64,000 nt of DNA from F22 sp963678855. Lineage in GTDB: Bacteria > Bacteroidota > Bacteroidia > Bacteroidales > Bacteroidaceae. This document shows, piece by piece, positions 34,723 through 43,743 of this stretch. The first letter of the stretch is position 1; each line of letters opens with the position of its first letter. Below the pieces are notes generated by a model. It made no database searches and was not told the DNA's origin. It saw only the letters and a program-made list of their open reading frames with translations. A program made the position numbers and the translations under genes. The stretch is taken from NCBI GenBank assembly GCA_963678855.1, contig OY787448.1:2480001-2544000 (forward strand), given 5' to 3'.

Positions 34723-34968
34723 CAACTTATATTTAATAAAAGCTGCGTGTACAGTACGTTTTATAGTTACAATCCTATGAAAGATTATCTTTTATATTTT
34801 CATTGTACACATCAACAAACTAGGTATATTAATTTTTAATAGGGTGAATTTCTACAATAAATACCTGTAAACTGATACTTTCTTGTCCAAATGTAATATT
34901 ATGGTACATTTGTTATATAGATTACTGATATACAATCGTTTTGTGTTACTTATTGTCTTCAAAAAAGC

Positions 34969-34976
34969 TATATTTG
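34969..34976 (+). promoter_or_regulatory. -7 box of the AraC regulator gene
   Basis: TATATTTG matches TAnnTTTG and lies 36 bp before the chosen ATG at 35012, excluding the longer ATG at 34883. Confidence 0.55.
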
Positions 34977-35011
34977 TGGAAACATTAGAAGAAAACCATA
35001 TAAATAATACA

Positions 35012-35902
35012 ATGGAAAAACATGATAGTACAATTATTCGTGAGATAACACCCTTATCTGACAAGGACTGCTTTTATATAGCAGACCGAAAAAAGACTGC
35101 ATTTACTTATCCTATTCATACTCATAATGAGTTTGAACTCAATTTTACTGAAAACGCTGCTGGAGTGCGCAGAGTCGTGGGGGACCACGCTGAGATTATA
35201 GGTGACTATGATTTAGTACTGATAGGTAGTGCAAACTTAGAACACGTGTGGGAGCAACATACATGCGAGTCGGAAGATATCAGAGAAATAACGATTCAGT
35301 TCTCTAAAGACTTTGCTCAGCAAGTGATGATGAAGAAGAATCAATTTCTATCCATACATAAGATGTTGGCAAAAGCAGAGAATGGATTAGCGTTTCCTTT
35401 ATCTGCCATCATGAAAGTCTATCATATCTTGGATAAGCTATCCAAGCACAGTGAAGGTTTCTATGCAGTCATGGATTTTTACACATTACTGTATGAGTTG
35501 TCTTTATGTGATGAGGCTTATACTTTATCGTCATCTTCCTTTGTGAAAGCTTCTGTACATAGCGACAGCCGTCGTGTGACCAAAGTGGAGATTTATATCA
35601 ATGAACATTTTCGTGAAGATGTTCGTTTGTCTCAACTTGCCGAAATAGCTGGTATGTCTTCTTCTGCTTTTAGCAAGTTTTTTAAAATGCGAACAGGTAA
35701 AACACTTAGTGACTATATTATAGATATACGACTAGGGCATGCAGCACGACTGCTTGTGGATTCAACAATGTCTATTGCGGAAATCTGTTATGACAGTGGC
35801 TTCAATAACCTGTCCAATTTCAATCGTATCTTCAAAAAACGTAAAGGAAAAGCACCCAAGGTCTTTAGATCGACTTACCGTAAAGAAAAACGTCTTATTT
35901 AA
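35012..35902 (+). CDS. AraC family transcriptional regulator
   Basis: About 296 residues. The N-terminal half is a cupin-like sensor (FTYPIHTHNEFELNF with metal-type His residues, then DLVLIGSANLEHVWEQH), and the C-terminal 100 residues are a double HTH: VEIYINEHFREDVRLSQLA, SSSAFSKFFKMRTGKTLSDY and SIAEICYDSGFNNLSNFNR. It reads toward the SusC gene 190 bp away. Together with its sugar-sensor-like architecture this suggests local control of the mannan operon, in addition to the hybrid two-component system at the other end. An inverted repeat around the SusC promoter is a candidate target. Confidence 0.85.
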   Translation: MEKHDSTIIREITPLSDKDCFYIADRKKTAFTYPIHTHNEFELNFTENAAGVRRVVGDHAEIIGDYDLVLIGSANLEHVWEQHTCESEDIREITIQFSKDFAQQVMMKKNQFLSIHKMLAKAENGLAFPLSAIMKVYHILDKLSKHSEGFYAVMDFYTLLYELSLCDEAYTLSSSSFVKASVHSDSRRVTKVEIYINEHFREDVRLSQLAEIAGMSSSAFSKFFKMRTGKTLSDYIIDIRLGHAARLLVDSTMSIAEICYDSGFNNLSNFNRIFKKRKGKAPKVFRSTYRKEKRLI

Positions 35903-35967
35903 TATAACAATGTGTACGAAATGCTTACATGAATGATAATCAGGGCATTTTGAATTCAAAGTATTAG

Positions 35968-36056
35968 TTTGGGACAAAATAGTACTTGAAAACCAGACGA
36001 AATCTCTATTACTTTGTACCCTAAATCTAGGGGACATGGTTATGTTTGTTCCCAAA
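35968..36056. promoter_or_regulatory. Inverted repeat flanking the SusC promoter
   Basis: TTTGGGACAAA (35968-35978) and TTTGTTCCCAAA (36045-36056) are inverted copies differing by one inserted base, 66 bp apart. Between them lies the likely promoter (CTTG 35985-35988, TTACTTTG 36009-36016, 20-bp spacing, one mismatch to TAnnTTTG). Possible operator pair for the adjacent AraC protein. Confidence 0.45.
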
Positions 36057-36092
36057 TACAAATCTTATTGTTAAACTTAAAGCTAATATTGT

Positions 36093-39000
36093 ATGAGACG
36101 AATCATTCTCTTACTTTGTTGTACCCTAGCTGCAATAACAACGCATGCTCAGTCTATGACTGTAACAGGACAAGTTGTTGATCAGCAAACAGGAGAGTCC
36201 TTAATTGGTGCAACGGTCTTAGAGGTAGGAACTACTAATGGTGTGATAACCGATCTGGATGGTCATTTCACCATTGCCTTGAAAGACAAAAAAAATCGAC
36301 TTGAAGTGAGTTATGTGGGGTATGTTACTCAAAAACTTGCTGCTTCTTCCCAAATGATTATTAAATTAAAAACTGATGCTCTTGCTCTTGATGAAGTAGT
36401 CGTAGTGGGGTATGGAGTAATGCGCAAAAGCGATTTAACTGGAGCTGTTTCCAAAGTTAAGGCAGATGAGCTTGGAAAAGTGGCTAGTGTTGACGCTTCT
36501 CAAGCGTTGCAAGGAAAAGTTGCAGGCGTGAATATTCAGATGAACTCTGGTGAACCTGGGGCTGGTACAAAAGTGCGAATTCGTGGTGTAGGGACAATCA
36601 ATAGTTCTTCTCCATTGTATGTGGTTGATGGATTCCCAGTAGGGGATATTTCGCATATTGCTCCTAATGATATTGAAAGTATCGAAGTGTTGAAAGACGC
36701 TTCTGCTACAGCTATTTATGGTAGTCGTGGTGCTAATGGAGTCATCCTAGTAAAAACACGAAGTGGTGCTCGTGGACAAAAGACAAAGGTGAATTTCAAT
36801 GCCTATGTTTCTATGTCGCAAATTGTAGATAAAATTGATATGTGTAATGCAAGTCAATATGCTGTATTGAAGCGTGAAGCGATGGATAATGCAGGCGTAT
36901 CTATGAGTAGTCAATGGGATAACATTTTGACTTATGTGACAGATAATAACTTGAAAGGTACCGATTGGCAGGATGAGATATTTCGCGATGCGGTCACTCA
37001 GAACTACAATTTGAGTGTTGCTGGAGGTGGAGAGAATAACAAATATGACTTAGGAGTTACCTATGCTCAAGAAGAAGGTGTGGTCAAAGAAACATATATG
37101 GATAAATTGATGGCCCACTTAAATAATGAGTATAAGTTTAATGATCATGTAAAACTTGGTCTTAACGTGTTCTATACGAATTATGAACGTACTGGTAATA
37201 ACAGCGACTACTACGCTGGTCCATTGGCTGGTGCCTTGAGGGCTGACCCAGTATCTGCTCCTTGGGATGATTATACCAGTGATTTTGGTGAAATCTATTT
37301 TGCGTTTGGTTTGAATCCTGCAAGAGCTGTTGATGAAAATAAATATAAAGAAGAATCTGAAAATCGTTTTTTGTTGAATAGTTATCTTCAATTAGATGAT
37401 TTGCTGGATGTGAAAGGTTTATCATTCCGTGCACAATTTGGTCAAAAACTAGTCTTTTCTAAAATCAGAAACTATTATCCAGAATATTATGTGACAGCGG
37501 ATCAGAATCGTCAGCAAAGTAGTTTGTATGTTAAAAGAGCAGATACTAAGGAATGGTCAACATCTGATTATTTTAATTATAATCGTCTGTTTGGTAAGCA
37601 TTCTGTTAACGCTATGGCTGGATTTGAAGCGCAGAAATTTGAAAGTACATATACAGATCTAACTGTATATGATGTACCTAAAGATGCAGATCTGCGTTAT
37701 GTGTCAGCGTCATCAAACTCCACACAGTTTACTGCTGGTGGACTTAAATCACACTCTTCATTGTTGTCTTACTTTACGCGTGCTAACTATAGCTACGATA
37801 ATAAGTATTTATTTACCGCAACTATGCGTGCTGATGGTTCCTCTAAGTTTGTAGATCACTGGGGGTATTTTCCATCATTTTCTGCTGGATGGAATATCTA
37901 TCAAGAATCTTTCATGAAGGATACACAAGATTGGTTGTCACAATTAAAACTACGTGCAGGATGGGGACAAGTTGGTAACCAAAATGCAGCAGGTAATCAT
38001 GACTACGTTGCTTTAATGACCAATGGATACACTTATGTTTTTAATGGACAACCAGTAGACGGTTCTATTCAACAAAGAATAGCAAATAAAGAGCTATCTT
38101 GGGAAACTTCTGAGCAATACAACGTGGGTGTTGATGCTGGTTTTTGGGCGAACAAATTGACTGCAACAGTCGATCTATTTGTACGTAAGACAAATGATAT
38201 GATTTTGTCTACACCGATACCAATGTATGCTGGTTTTTGGAAACCTAATACTAATGCAGGATCTGTAAAAAATTCGGGTGTTGAACTCTCGTTGAATCAT
38301 AGCAATGAAATAGGTGATTTTACCTATAATATAGGTTTTAATATTTCGTGCATCAAGAATGAAGTGACCAGTATTGGTGGCGGTGACCCAATCGAAGGCG
38401 GCAATGTGTCTTTAGTGGGCAACACTACTATTACTCGTGTTGGAGATGAAATAGGTGTGTTTTATGGACTTAAGACAGATGGAATCTTTAATACTCAAGA
38501 AGAATTAGATGCTTGGGTTGGTGAAGATGGATCGCCTATACAACCTAATGCAGGACTAGGTGATGTGAAATTTATTGACGCTAATCATGATGGTAAAATT
38601 GATGAACAAGACCGTCAGAATCTAGGTTCTGCCATCCCTACATGTACTTATGGTATCAATGCATCATGTGCATACAAAGGATTTGACTTCAATGTTGCTT
38701 TGCAAGGATCTTGTGGCAATGAGATTGTAAATGGTATGTATTATACATTGAACTCTAGTGATATGAGTGAATGGAATGTAAGTACGGCGATGCTAAATCG
38801 TTGGACACCAGACAATCCTACCAGCAATACTCCAAGGGTTATCTCAAGCAATCCTAATAAGAATGGTCGTTTTTCTGATCGTTTTGTAGAAGATGGTAGT
38901 TATTTGCGCATTAGAAATATGCAATTAGGATATACTATCCCTAAAGAATTGTCTACTCGTGCATGTATGCAAAGATTGCGTTTGTATTTATCTTGCGATA

Positions 39001-39134
39001 ATCTATACACATGGACAAAATACTCAGGATACGATCCAGAAGTAGCTGGTAGCAATGATCTTGGAGCTGGTGTAGATATTGCCAATTATCCTATTCCTCG
39101 TACATTTACCGTTGGTGTGAATGTTACTTTTTAA
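36093..39134 (+). CDS. SusC/RagA TonB-linked outer-membrane transporter
   Basis: A 1013-residue TonB-dependent channel that imports oligosaccharides together with its SusD partner. Signal peptide MRRIILLLCCTLAAITTHA, then a carboxypeptidase-regulatory-like domain (about 22-105; TGQVVDQQTGESLIGATV, VSYVGYVTQKL), the EVVVVGYG TonB-box region, a plug (GKVAGVNIQMNSGEPGAGTK, SPLYVVDGFPVGDI, GSRGANGVILVKTRSG) and a C-terminal barrel ending VNVTF with the terminal Phe. DANHDGKIDEQD is a calcium-loop-like insert. Substrate inferred from neighbours: beta-mannan oligosaccharides. Confidence 0.95.
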   Translation: MRRIILLLCCTLAAITTHAQSMTVTGQVVDQQTGESLIGATVLEVGTTNGVITDLDGHFTIALKDKKNRLEVSYVGYVTQKLAASSQMIIKLKTDALALDEVVVVGYGVMRKSDLTGAVSKVKADELGKVASVDASQALQGKVAGVNIQMNSGEPGAGTKVRIRGVGTINSSSPLYVVDGFPVGDISHIAPNDIESIEVLKDASATAIYGSRGANGVILVKTRSGARGQKTKVNFNAYVSMSQIVDKIDMCNASQYAVLKREAMDNAGVSMSSQWDNILTYVTDNNLKGTDWQDEIFRDAVTQNYNLSVAGGGENNKYDLGVTYAQEEGVVKETYMDKLMAHLNNEYKFNDHVKLGLNVFYTNYERTGNNSDYYAGPLAGALRADPVSAPWDDYTSDFGEIYFAFGLNPARAVDENKYKEESENRFLLNSYLQLDDLLDVKGLSFRAQFGQKLVFSKIRNYYPEYYVTADQNRQQSSLYVKRADTKEWSTSDYFNYNRLFGKHSVNAMAGFEAQKFESTYTDLTVYDVPKDADLRYVSASSNSTQFTAGGLKSHSSLLSYFTRANYSYDNKYLFTATMRADGSSKFVDHWGYFPSFSAGWNIYQESFMKDTQDWLSQLKLRAGWGQVGNQNAAGNHDYVALMTNGYTYVFNGQPVDGSIQQRIANKELSWETSEQYNVGVDAGFWANKLTATVDLFVRKTNDMILSTPIPMYAGFWKPNTNAGSVKNSGVELSLNHSNEIGDFTYNIGFNISCIKNEVTSIGGGDPIEGGNVSLVGNTTITRVGDEIGVFYGLKTDGIFNTQEELDAWVGEDGSPIQPNAGLGDVKFIDANHDGKIDEQDRQNLGSAIPTCTYGINASCAYKGFDFNVALQGSCGNEIVNGMYYTLNSSDMSEWNVSTAMLNRWTPDNPTSNTPRVISSNPNKNGRFSDRFVEDGSYLRIRNMQLGYTIPKELSTRACMQRLRLYLSCDNLYTWTKYSGYDPEVAGSNDLGAGVDIANYPIPRTFTVGVNVTF

Positions 39135-39167
39135 TCTTATACCTATAAATGATAATAGAATTGTATT

Positions 39168-40850
39168 ATGAAAACAATTAAATATATCACACTAGCAGCT
39201 GCTGCATTAACTTTTTGTAGTTGCAATGATTTCTTGGACCTTGATCCTCAAGGTCAGGATACAACAGCTAGTTATATGAATACCGAAAAAAATGCCATTA
39301 CACAAATAAATGGTATCTATGATCTATTGGGACAAAGCGAAGGACGAGGACCAGATGATCAATGGATGGATCACCATTATGAATTTTTCTTCGGAAGTAT
39401 TTTAAGTGATGATTCAGAAAAAGGCTCTAAACCAGCGGATAAAACAGACCTAATAGATTGGCTAAATTGGAATTTTGATGGCAACTTTGTTGATTCTAAA
39501 GCATTTTGGGTACATGGTTTCTGGGGCGTTTCTCGATGCAATAATGCGCTAAGTGGACTTGAATCATCTACTATTGATGAAGCTATCAAAACTAGATTAA
39601 AGGGCGAAGCTTTATTTTTAAGAGGATATTACTATTTCTATCTTTTACGTCACTTTGGTGGAGTGCCTTTGTTTGATGCCCCTCTACCAGTTAGTCAATA
39701 TGGCAATGTACCTAGAGCAACTGTTCATGAAACGTTGGAATTTATTATTAAAGATTTTGATGATGCAGCCAAGATTTTGCCTACTCGTAGTAAATATGCA
39801 GCAGCCGATTTAGGCCGTGCAACTAGTGGAGCTGCTTTAGCTTTTGAAGCACGTGTATTGATGTATCAAGCAGGAATTGATGCCGAAGCAGATGAAGCTG
39901 CAACATGGCAGAAGATGTACAACTGTACTCAAGCTATTAAAAAGACACATCAATATCAATTGCTTGGTAATTTTGCTAAGCTCTTTGAAATTGAGACTAA
40001 AAACTGTGTTGAATCCGTTTTCGAAATTCAAACATATGAAAATGGTACGCCTGATGCACCAACATCTACTGGGGTAGCTTATTGTCTTTTCCAAGGTAAT
40101 CGTAAGGCCAATGAAGGGGCTAATATCGGATGGGGATTCAATAACCCTAATCAAGATCTTGTTGATGCGTTTGATCCTACAGACCCACGTTTGTCCTGTA
40201 CAGTGTATGGTCTTGGATTTAATTCTGGTATCTTATATGGACAAAAAATGGAATACGATAGGGCACAAATGAGTACAAATTATTTTAATCGTAAAGCTGC
40301 TTTAAGTTACAAACCTGTCGTAGATAAGTCGGTCGATTTTGATATTATGCTTATGCGTTATGCTGATGTCTTATTAATGGATGCAGAAGCAGCTTATCAT
40401 CTGAATAAACCAGATATAGCTCAAGCTGATCTAAAATTAGTGCGTGAGCGTGCTAAGGGGTCTACTTTGTGTAAAGGATATGCAGAAGGTGACAATGCTG
40501 GTTTTCCAACACCAGATACCACTCCAAATATAGATACTAATACGAGCACTTTGACTGGTTCAGCTTTATTGGATGCTATTTGGAAGGAACGTCGTTTGGA
40601 ATTGGCTATGGAAAATTTACGTACATGGGATTTGATTCGCCAAGGTCGTTACTTAGATGTTGTTTCTAAAGTGAAAGACACTGATCGTGTCGGTAATGGA
40701 GATGGTGAAGAAGTGCGTTATACTAATTTCAAAGCAAATTGTGAGAAGCACTGTTTAGGCACAGCTGATGGCGTCAAAGTACCTGTTCCAGTTATGACTA
40801 TTCCATCAACTGAAATTACAGCATGGAATCTAACACAGAACCCATACTAA
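39168..40850 (+). CDS. SusD/RagB surface glycan-binding lipoprotein
   Basis: The 560-residue lid of the SusCD importer. Lipoprotein signal with Cys at residue 20 (TFCSC). DFLDLDPQG is the classic start of mature SusD proteins. RGYYYFYLLRHFGGVPLFD and WKERRLELAMENLRTWDLIRQG are the TPR-associated family signatures. It starts 33 bp after SusC, as expected for an operon. Aromatic-rich loops fit glycan binding; the ligand is inferred to be mannan. Confidence 0.95.
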   Translation: MKTIKYITLAAAALTFCSCNDFLDLDPQGQDTTASYMNTEKNAITQINGIYDLLGQSEGRGPDDQWMDHHYEFFFGSILSDDSEKGSKPADKTDLIDWLNWNFDGNFVDSKAFWVHGFWGVSRCNNALSGLESSTIDEAIKTRLKGEALFLRGYYYFYLLRHFGGVPLFDAPLPVSQYGNVPRATVHETLEFIIKDFDDAAKILPTRSKYAAADLGRATSGAALAFEARVLMYQAGIDAEADEAATWQKMYNCTQAIKKTHQYQLLGNFAKLFEIETKNCVESVFEIQTYENGTPDAPTSTGVAYCLFQGNRKANEGANIGWGFNNPNQDLVDAFDPTDPRLSCTVYGLGFNSGILYGQKMEYDRAQMSTNYFNRKAALSYKPVVDKSVDFDIMLMRYADVLLMDAEAAYHLNKPDIAQADLKLVRERAKGSTLCKGYAEGDNAGFPTPDTTPNIDTNTSTLTGSALLDAIWKERRLELAMENLRTWDLIRQGRYLDVVSKVKDTDRVGNGDGEEVRYTNFKANCEKHCLGTADGVKVPVPVMTIPSTEITAWNLTQNPY

Positions 40851-40896
40851 TGTTTGGAGAACAAGAATCAATATCAAATTAGAAATAGACTAGATA

Positions 40897-42564
40897 ATGA
40901 AAAAATTAATATACCCATTATTGATTGCTGGCATTAGCCTTTTTGCAGGATGTTCAGATGACAGTGATTATGGCGAAAACTATGATATTAATCTTCCTGT
41001 ATCTGAAATAACAGAGTTTTCACCAGTTGCTGAGTATGTGGATGGTACTGTTACACTAACAGGAGAAAACATGGATATGATTGAGTCTGTATCTCTTGGA
41101 GCCATTCAATGTGATATCCTAACTCAAGAGAGCGGGCAACTAACTTTTAAAGTAAATCGTAACGCAGAGCGTGCGAAAATCACAGTTAAAAACAAATATG
41201 GCAGAAAGTTTGATACTTCAGATTATTTTGAACCTCGTTATTTTGCTGCTGTAGTTGCCAAATGGCCTGCTGAATTGCAGATGGAACAATCCTTTACACT
41301 AGAAGGAGACAATTTGGACCTTTTAAGTTCAGTATATGTAGATGGTCATCAAGTGTACGCACAAGGGGTGGCTACATCAGATAAAGCTAAATATTTGTTG
41401 ACAGGTTTTACCCCATCCGCAGATAAAGTGCTTATCACAATTACAGATAAAGCAGGTCATACAATAGAATCTGATCCAATTGTCGTATCAGGCGCAGTAA
41501 TTGGTGATGATACTTATAAACCTACAGAAACTTTGTTATTGGCCAACTGGGATGATGTCATCCCTACATATGATGCTGGTTGGGGAGATACTCCATTTGA
41601 ATCTGGAGTCAATGTGGCAGGTGTACCTCAGATATTTGGCAACTATTACAGCGTTAAGGCTTCTGCAGGTAATGGTTGGGATGGATGCTATCAAAAAATC
41701 ATGTTAGACAATGGTGGTGCAGGTATCTCTTTCAGTGAGTTCCATGATCCATACATTACATTTATGGTGAATACAAATGGCAAAAAAGGATACTTCAACC
41801 CTTCTATTAATGAAGCTGATAAGCATTTCACTGCTAGTCCATATTACGACGATGATTATGTTATTCAAACACAAGGTTGGGAATGGCGTTCATACAGTTT
41901 GACCGATATGGGATTTGATCTTACAGATATTGCTGCTGGTAATGCTATTGAACTATGGGTTCGTGGAGGTAATGTATCGGCTAGTGATGCTTTTGAGATA
42001 AGTATTGACCAAGTCATCATTACTGATGGATATTTAAATCCAGTGAGTGTTTTTGATATGGAAGATAACAGCAAGTTTACAGCTTCAGGGGCTCAACCAA
42101 TTACTTGGGATAATGGAACTGGCACAACACCTATCAATATGGATCACTATCTAACGTTGAAAGTACCTGCCTCTTCTGTTACCGGTGCATGGGATGAGCT
42201 AGCTTCTTTGGCTGTGAATGATCCAGTAAATTTGAGTGACGGATTCGCTAACGGTATTTATGTAAACTTCTTACTCAATACAAATGGTAAGTCAGGATAC
42301 GCTCAATTCCTATTAGATCAAGGTGACTCTGGTACATGGTCTAATTTTGCAGGCACCGTTTATGGTGATGATTATATGTTGGCACCAACTACTAGTTGGG
42401 AGTGGCGTTCATATCGTCTAGAGGACATCCTTGACAAAGCTTCTGCTATTGATTTCTCCAATGAATTCTCCTTGGCCATTCAGTTCAAAAGTGGCAATAA
42501 TGGAGTGGCTGATGTGGAAATCAATATGGATTATGTATTCTTCTCATCAGTTCCTATAAAATAA
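40897..42564 (+). CDS. Surface glycan-binding lipoprotein with IPT/TIG domains and duplicated binding module
   Basis: A 555-residue lipoprotein (ISLFAGC, Cys19) followed by acidic SDDSDYGE, a surface-export signal in Bacteroidota. Two IPT/TIG-like beta domains cover about residues 35-200 (TLTGENMDMIESVSLG; FTLEGDNLDLLSSVYVDG). The C-terminal part contains two related modules: FMVNTNGKKGYFNPSIN...GWEWRSYSLTDM at about 288-340 and FLLNTNGKSGYAQFLLD...SWEWRSYRLED at about 461-515. This duplication suggests two glycan sites. Positioned as the third gene after SusCD, as SGBP-B proteins are. No catalytic residues visible. Confidence 0.85.
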   Translation: MKKLIYPLLIAGISLFAGCSDDSDYGENYDINLPVSEITEFSPVAEYVDGTVTLTGENMDMIESVSLGAIQCDILTQESGQLTFKVNRNAERAKITVKNKYGRKFDTSDYFEPRYFAAVVAKWPAELQMEQSFTLEGDNLDLLSSVYVDGHQVYAQGVATSDKAKYLLTGFTPSADKVLITITDKAGHTIESDPIVVSGAVIGDDTYKPTETLLLANWDDVIPTYDAGWGDTPFESGVNVAGVPQIFGNYYSVKASAGNGWDGCYQKIMLDNGGAGISFSEFHDPYITFMVNTNGKKGYFNPSINEADKHFTASPYYDDDYVIQTQGWEWRSYSLTDMGFDLTDIAAGNAIELWVRGGNVSASDAFEISIDQVIITDGYLNPVSVFDMEDNSKFTASGAQPITWDNGTGTTPINMDHYLTLKVPASSVTGAWDELASLAVNDPVNLSDGFANGIYVNFLLNTNGKSGYAQFLLDQGDSGTWSNFAGTVYGDDYMLAPTTSWEWRSYRLEDILDKASAIDFSNEFSLAIQFKSGNNGVADVEINMDYVFFSSVPIK

Positions 42565-42582
42565 ATTATCAAGATAACCATT

Positions 42583-43722
42583 ATGAAGTTATATAGTTAT
42601 AAAAACTGGTTTACAAAGCTTAGTGTATTGGCCGTCTGCTCCTTGGGAGCAGCGGCTTGTACACCATCTAAAAGTAAACCGCAGTATGTCGCTGCTGATG
42701 CACAAATTTGTGCATCAGCCGACAGCCTTTTACAGGTATTAGGTCGTGATTGTGGAGTAGCTACGCGTTTTGGTCATCAAGATGCCACTGTGTATGGTCA
42801 CACATGGTGGAATGAAGCACACCGAAGCGATGTAGGTGAAGTATCTGGGTATTATCCAGCTGTGTACGGTTGGGAGTTGGGGCATATAGAATTGGGAGAT
42901 TCGTGTTCTCTTGATAGTGTGCGATTTGAGGATATACGTCGTCAAATGATTGCCGCAGATGCTCGTGGAGGCATCAATACCGTTGGATGGCATTTAGACA
43001 ATCCAGTCAATGGGCACAGCTCATGGGATATGACTCAAGGAACCGTACACGCCATCCTGAACGATTCGTTGGTACAAGCTCATTATGTGCATAATCTGCA
43101 ACGTCTCGCTCATTTTTTCTTGCAAATCAGACGCCCTGATGGCCATTTTGTTCCTCTATTGTTTCGTCCTTTTCACGAACATAGTGGTAGTTGGTTTTGG
43201 TGGGGCAAAGACTTTTGTTCCCCAGAAGAGTATATAGCACTGTGGAAGTTTACTCAAAAAAAATTGTATGATTTAGGTGTTCACCATCTTTTATATATTT
43301 ATTCTCCAGATTATGTAGCTTCTCTTGATGAGTACTTAGAACGATATCCCGGAGATGATTGTATCGATATTTGGGGACTAGATTATTATCATCGTGAGGG
43401 ATCAGAAGGTACCAACAAGTACATGACCAATGCTAAAAAGATGCTGCAATTTATAGCTAAAGAAGCACAGCAACGTCATAAATTGTATGTCTTTAGTGAA
43501 ACAGGGGCAGAATCTTTGCCCATAAACAATTGGTTTACACATGTATTAGCCCCTGTAATTCAAGAAACTCATCCAGCTTATGTGTTGGTATGGAGAAATG
43601 CTTTTGATAAACCAATGCATTTCTTTGCACCTTATCCAGGACACGCCACTGCCGATGATTTTAAAACATTTTGTATGCGAAAAGATATTCTTATGGGACC
43701 TAAGTTCAATGAGAAAAAGTAA
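42583..43722 (+). CDS. GH26 beta-mannanase, probably periplasmic mannobiose-releasing
   Basis: A 379-residue family 26 glycoside hydrolase. The acid/base is Glu199 in FRPFHEHSGSWFWW and the nucleophile Glu306 in YVFSETGAE; GVATRFGHQDATVYG and GWHLDNPVNG are further GH26 features. The signal (LGAAAC, Cys26) is followed by TPSKSKP, basic and without acidic residues, so a periplasm-facing location is more likely than the cell surface. The gene order GH26, GH130, symporter, epimerase matches the characterised Bacteroides fragilis mannobiose operon, whose GH26 releases mannobiose. Confidence 0.93.
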   Translation: MKLYSYKNWFTKLSVLAVCSLGAAACTPSKSKPQYVAADAQICASADSLLQVLGRDCGVATRFGHQDATVYGHTWWNEAHRSDVGEVSGYYPAVYGWELGHIELGDSCSLDSVRFEDIRRQMIAADARGGINTVGWHLDNPVNGHSSWDMTQGTVHAILNDSLVQAHYVHNLQRLAHFFLQIRRPDGHFVPLLFRPFHEHSGSWFWWGKDFCSPEEYIALWKFTQKKLYDLGVHHLLYIYSPDYVASLDEYLERYPGDDCIDIWGLDYYHREGSEGTNKYMTNAKKMLQFIAKEAQQRHKLYVFSETGAESLPINNWFTHVLAPVIQETHPAYVLVWRNAFDKPMHFFAPYPGHATADDFKTFCMRKDILMGPKFNEKK

Positions 43723-43743
43723 TATGACTAATTAGATTTTAAG

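Larger units (their letters stand above)
34510..35011. other. HU-HIG A leader and AraC promoter region
   Basis: Holds the HU-HIG A leader with its repeat array (34616-34703), the promoter at 34715-34722 with a conserved block upstream (about 34738-34770), then, on the + strand, the AraC gene's -7 box at 34969-34976. No coding region supported. Confidence 0.65.
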
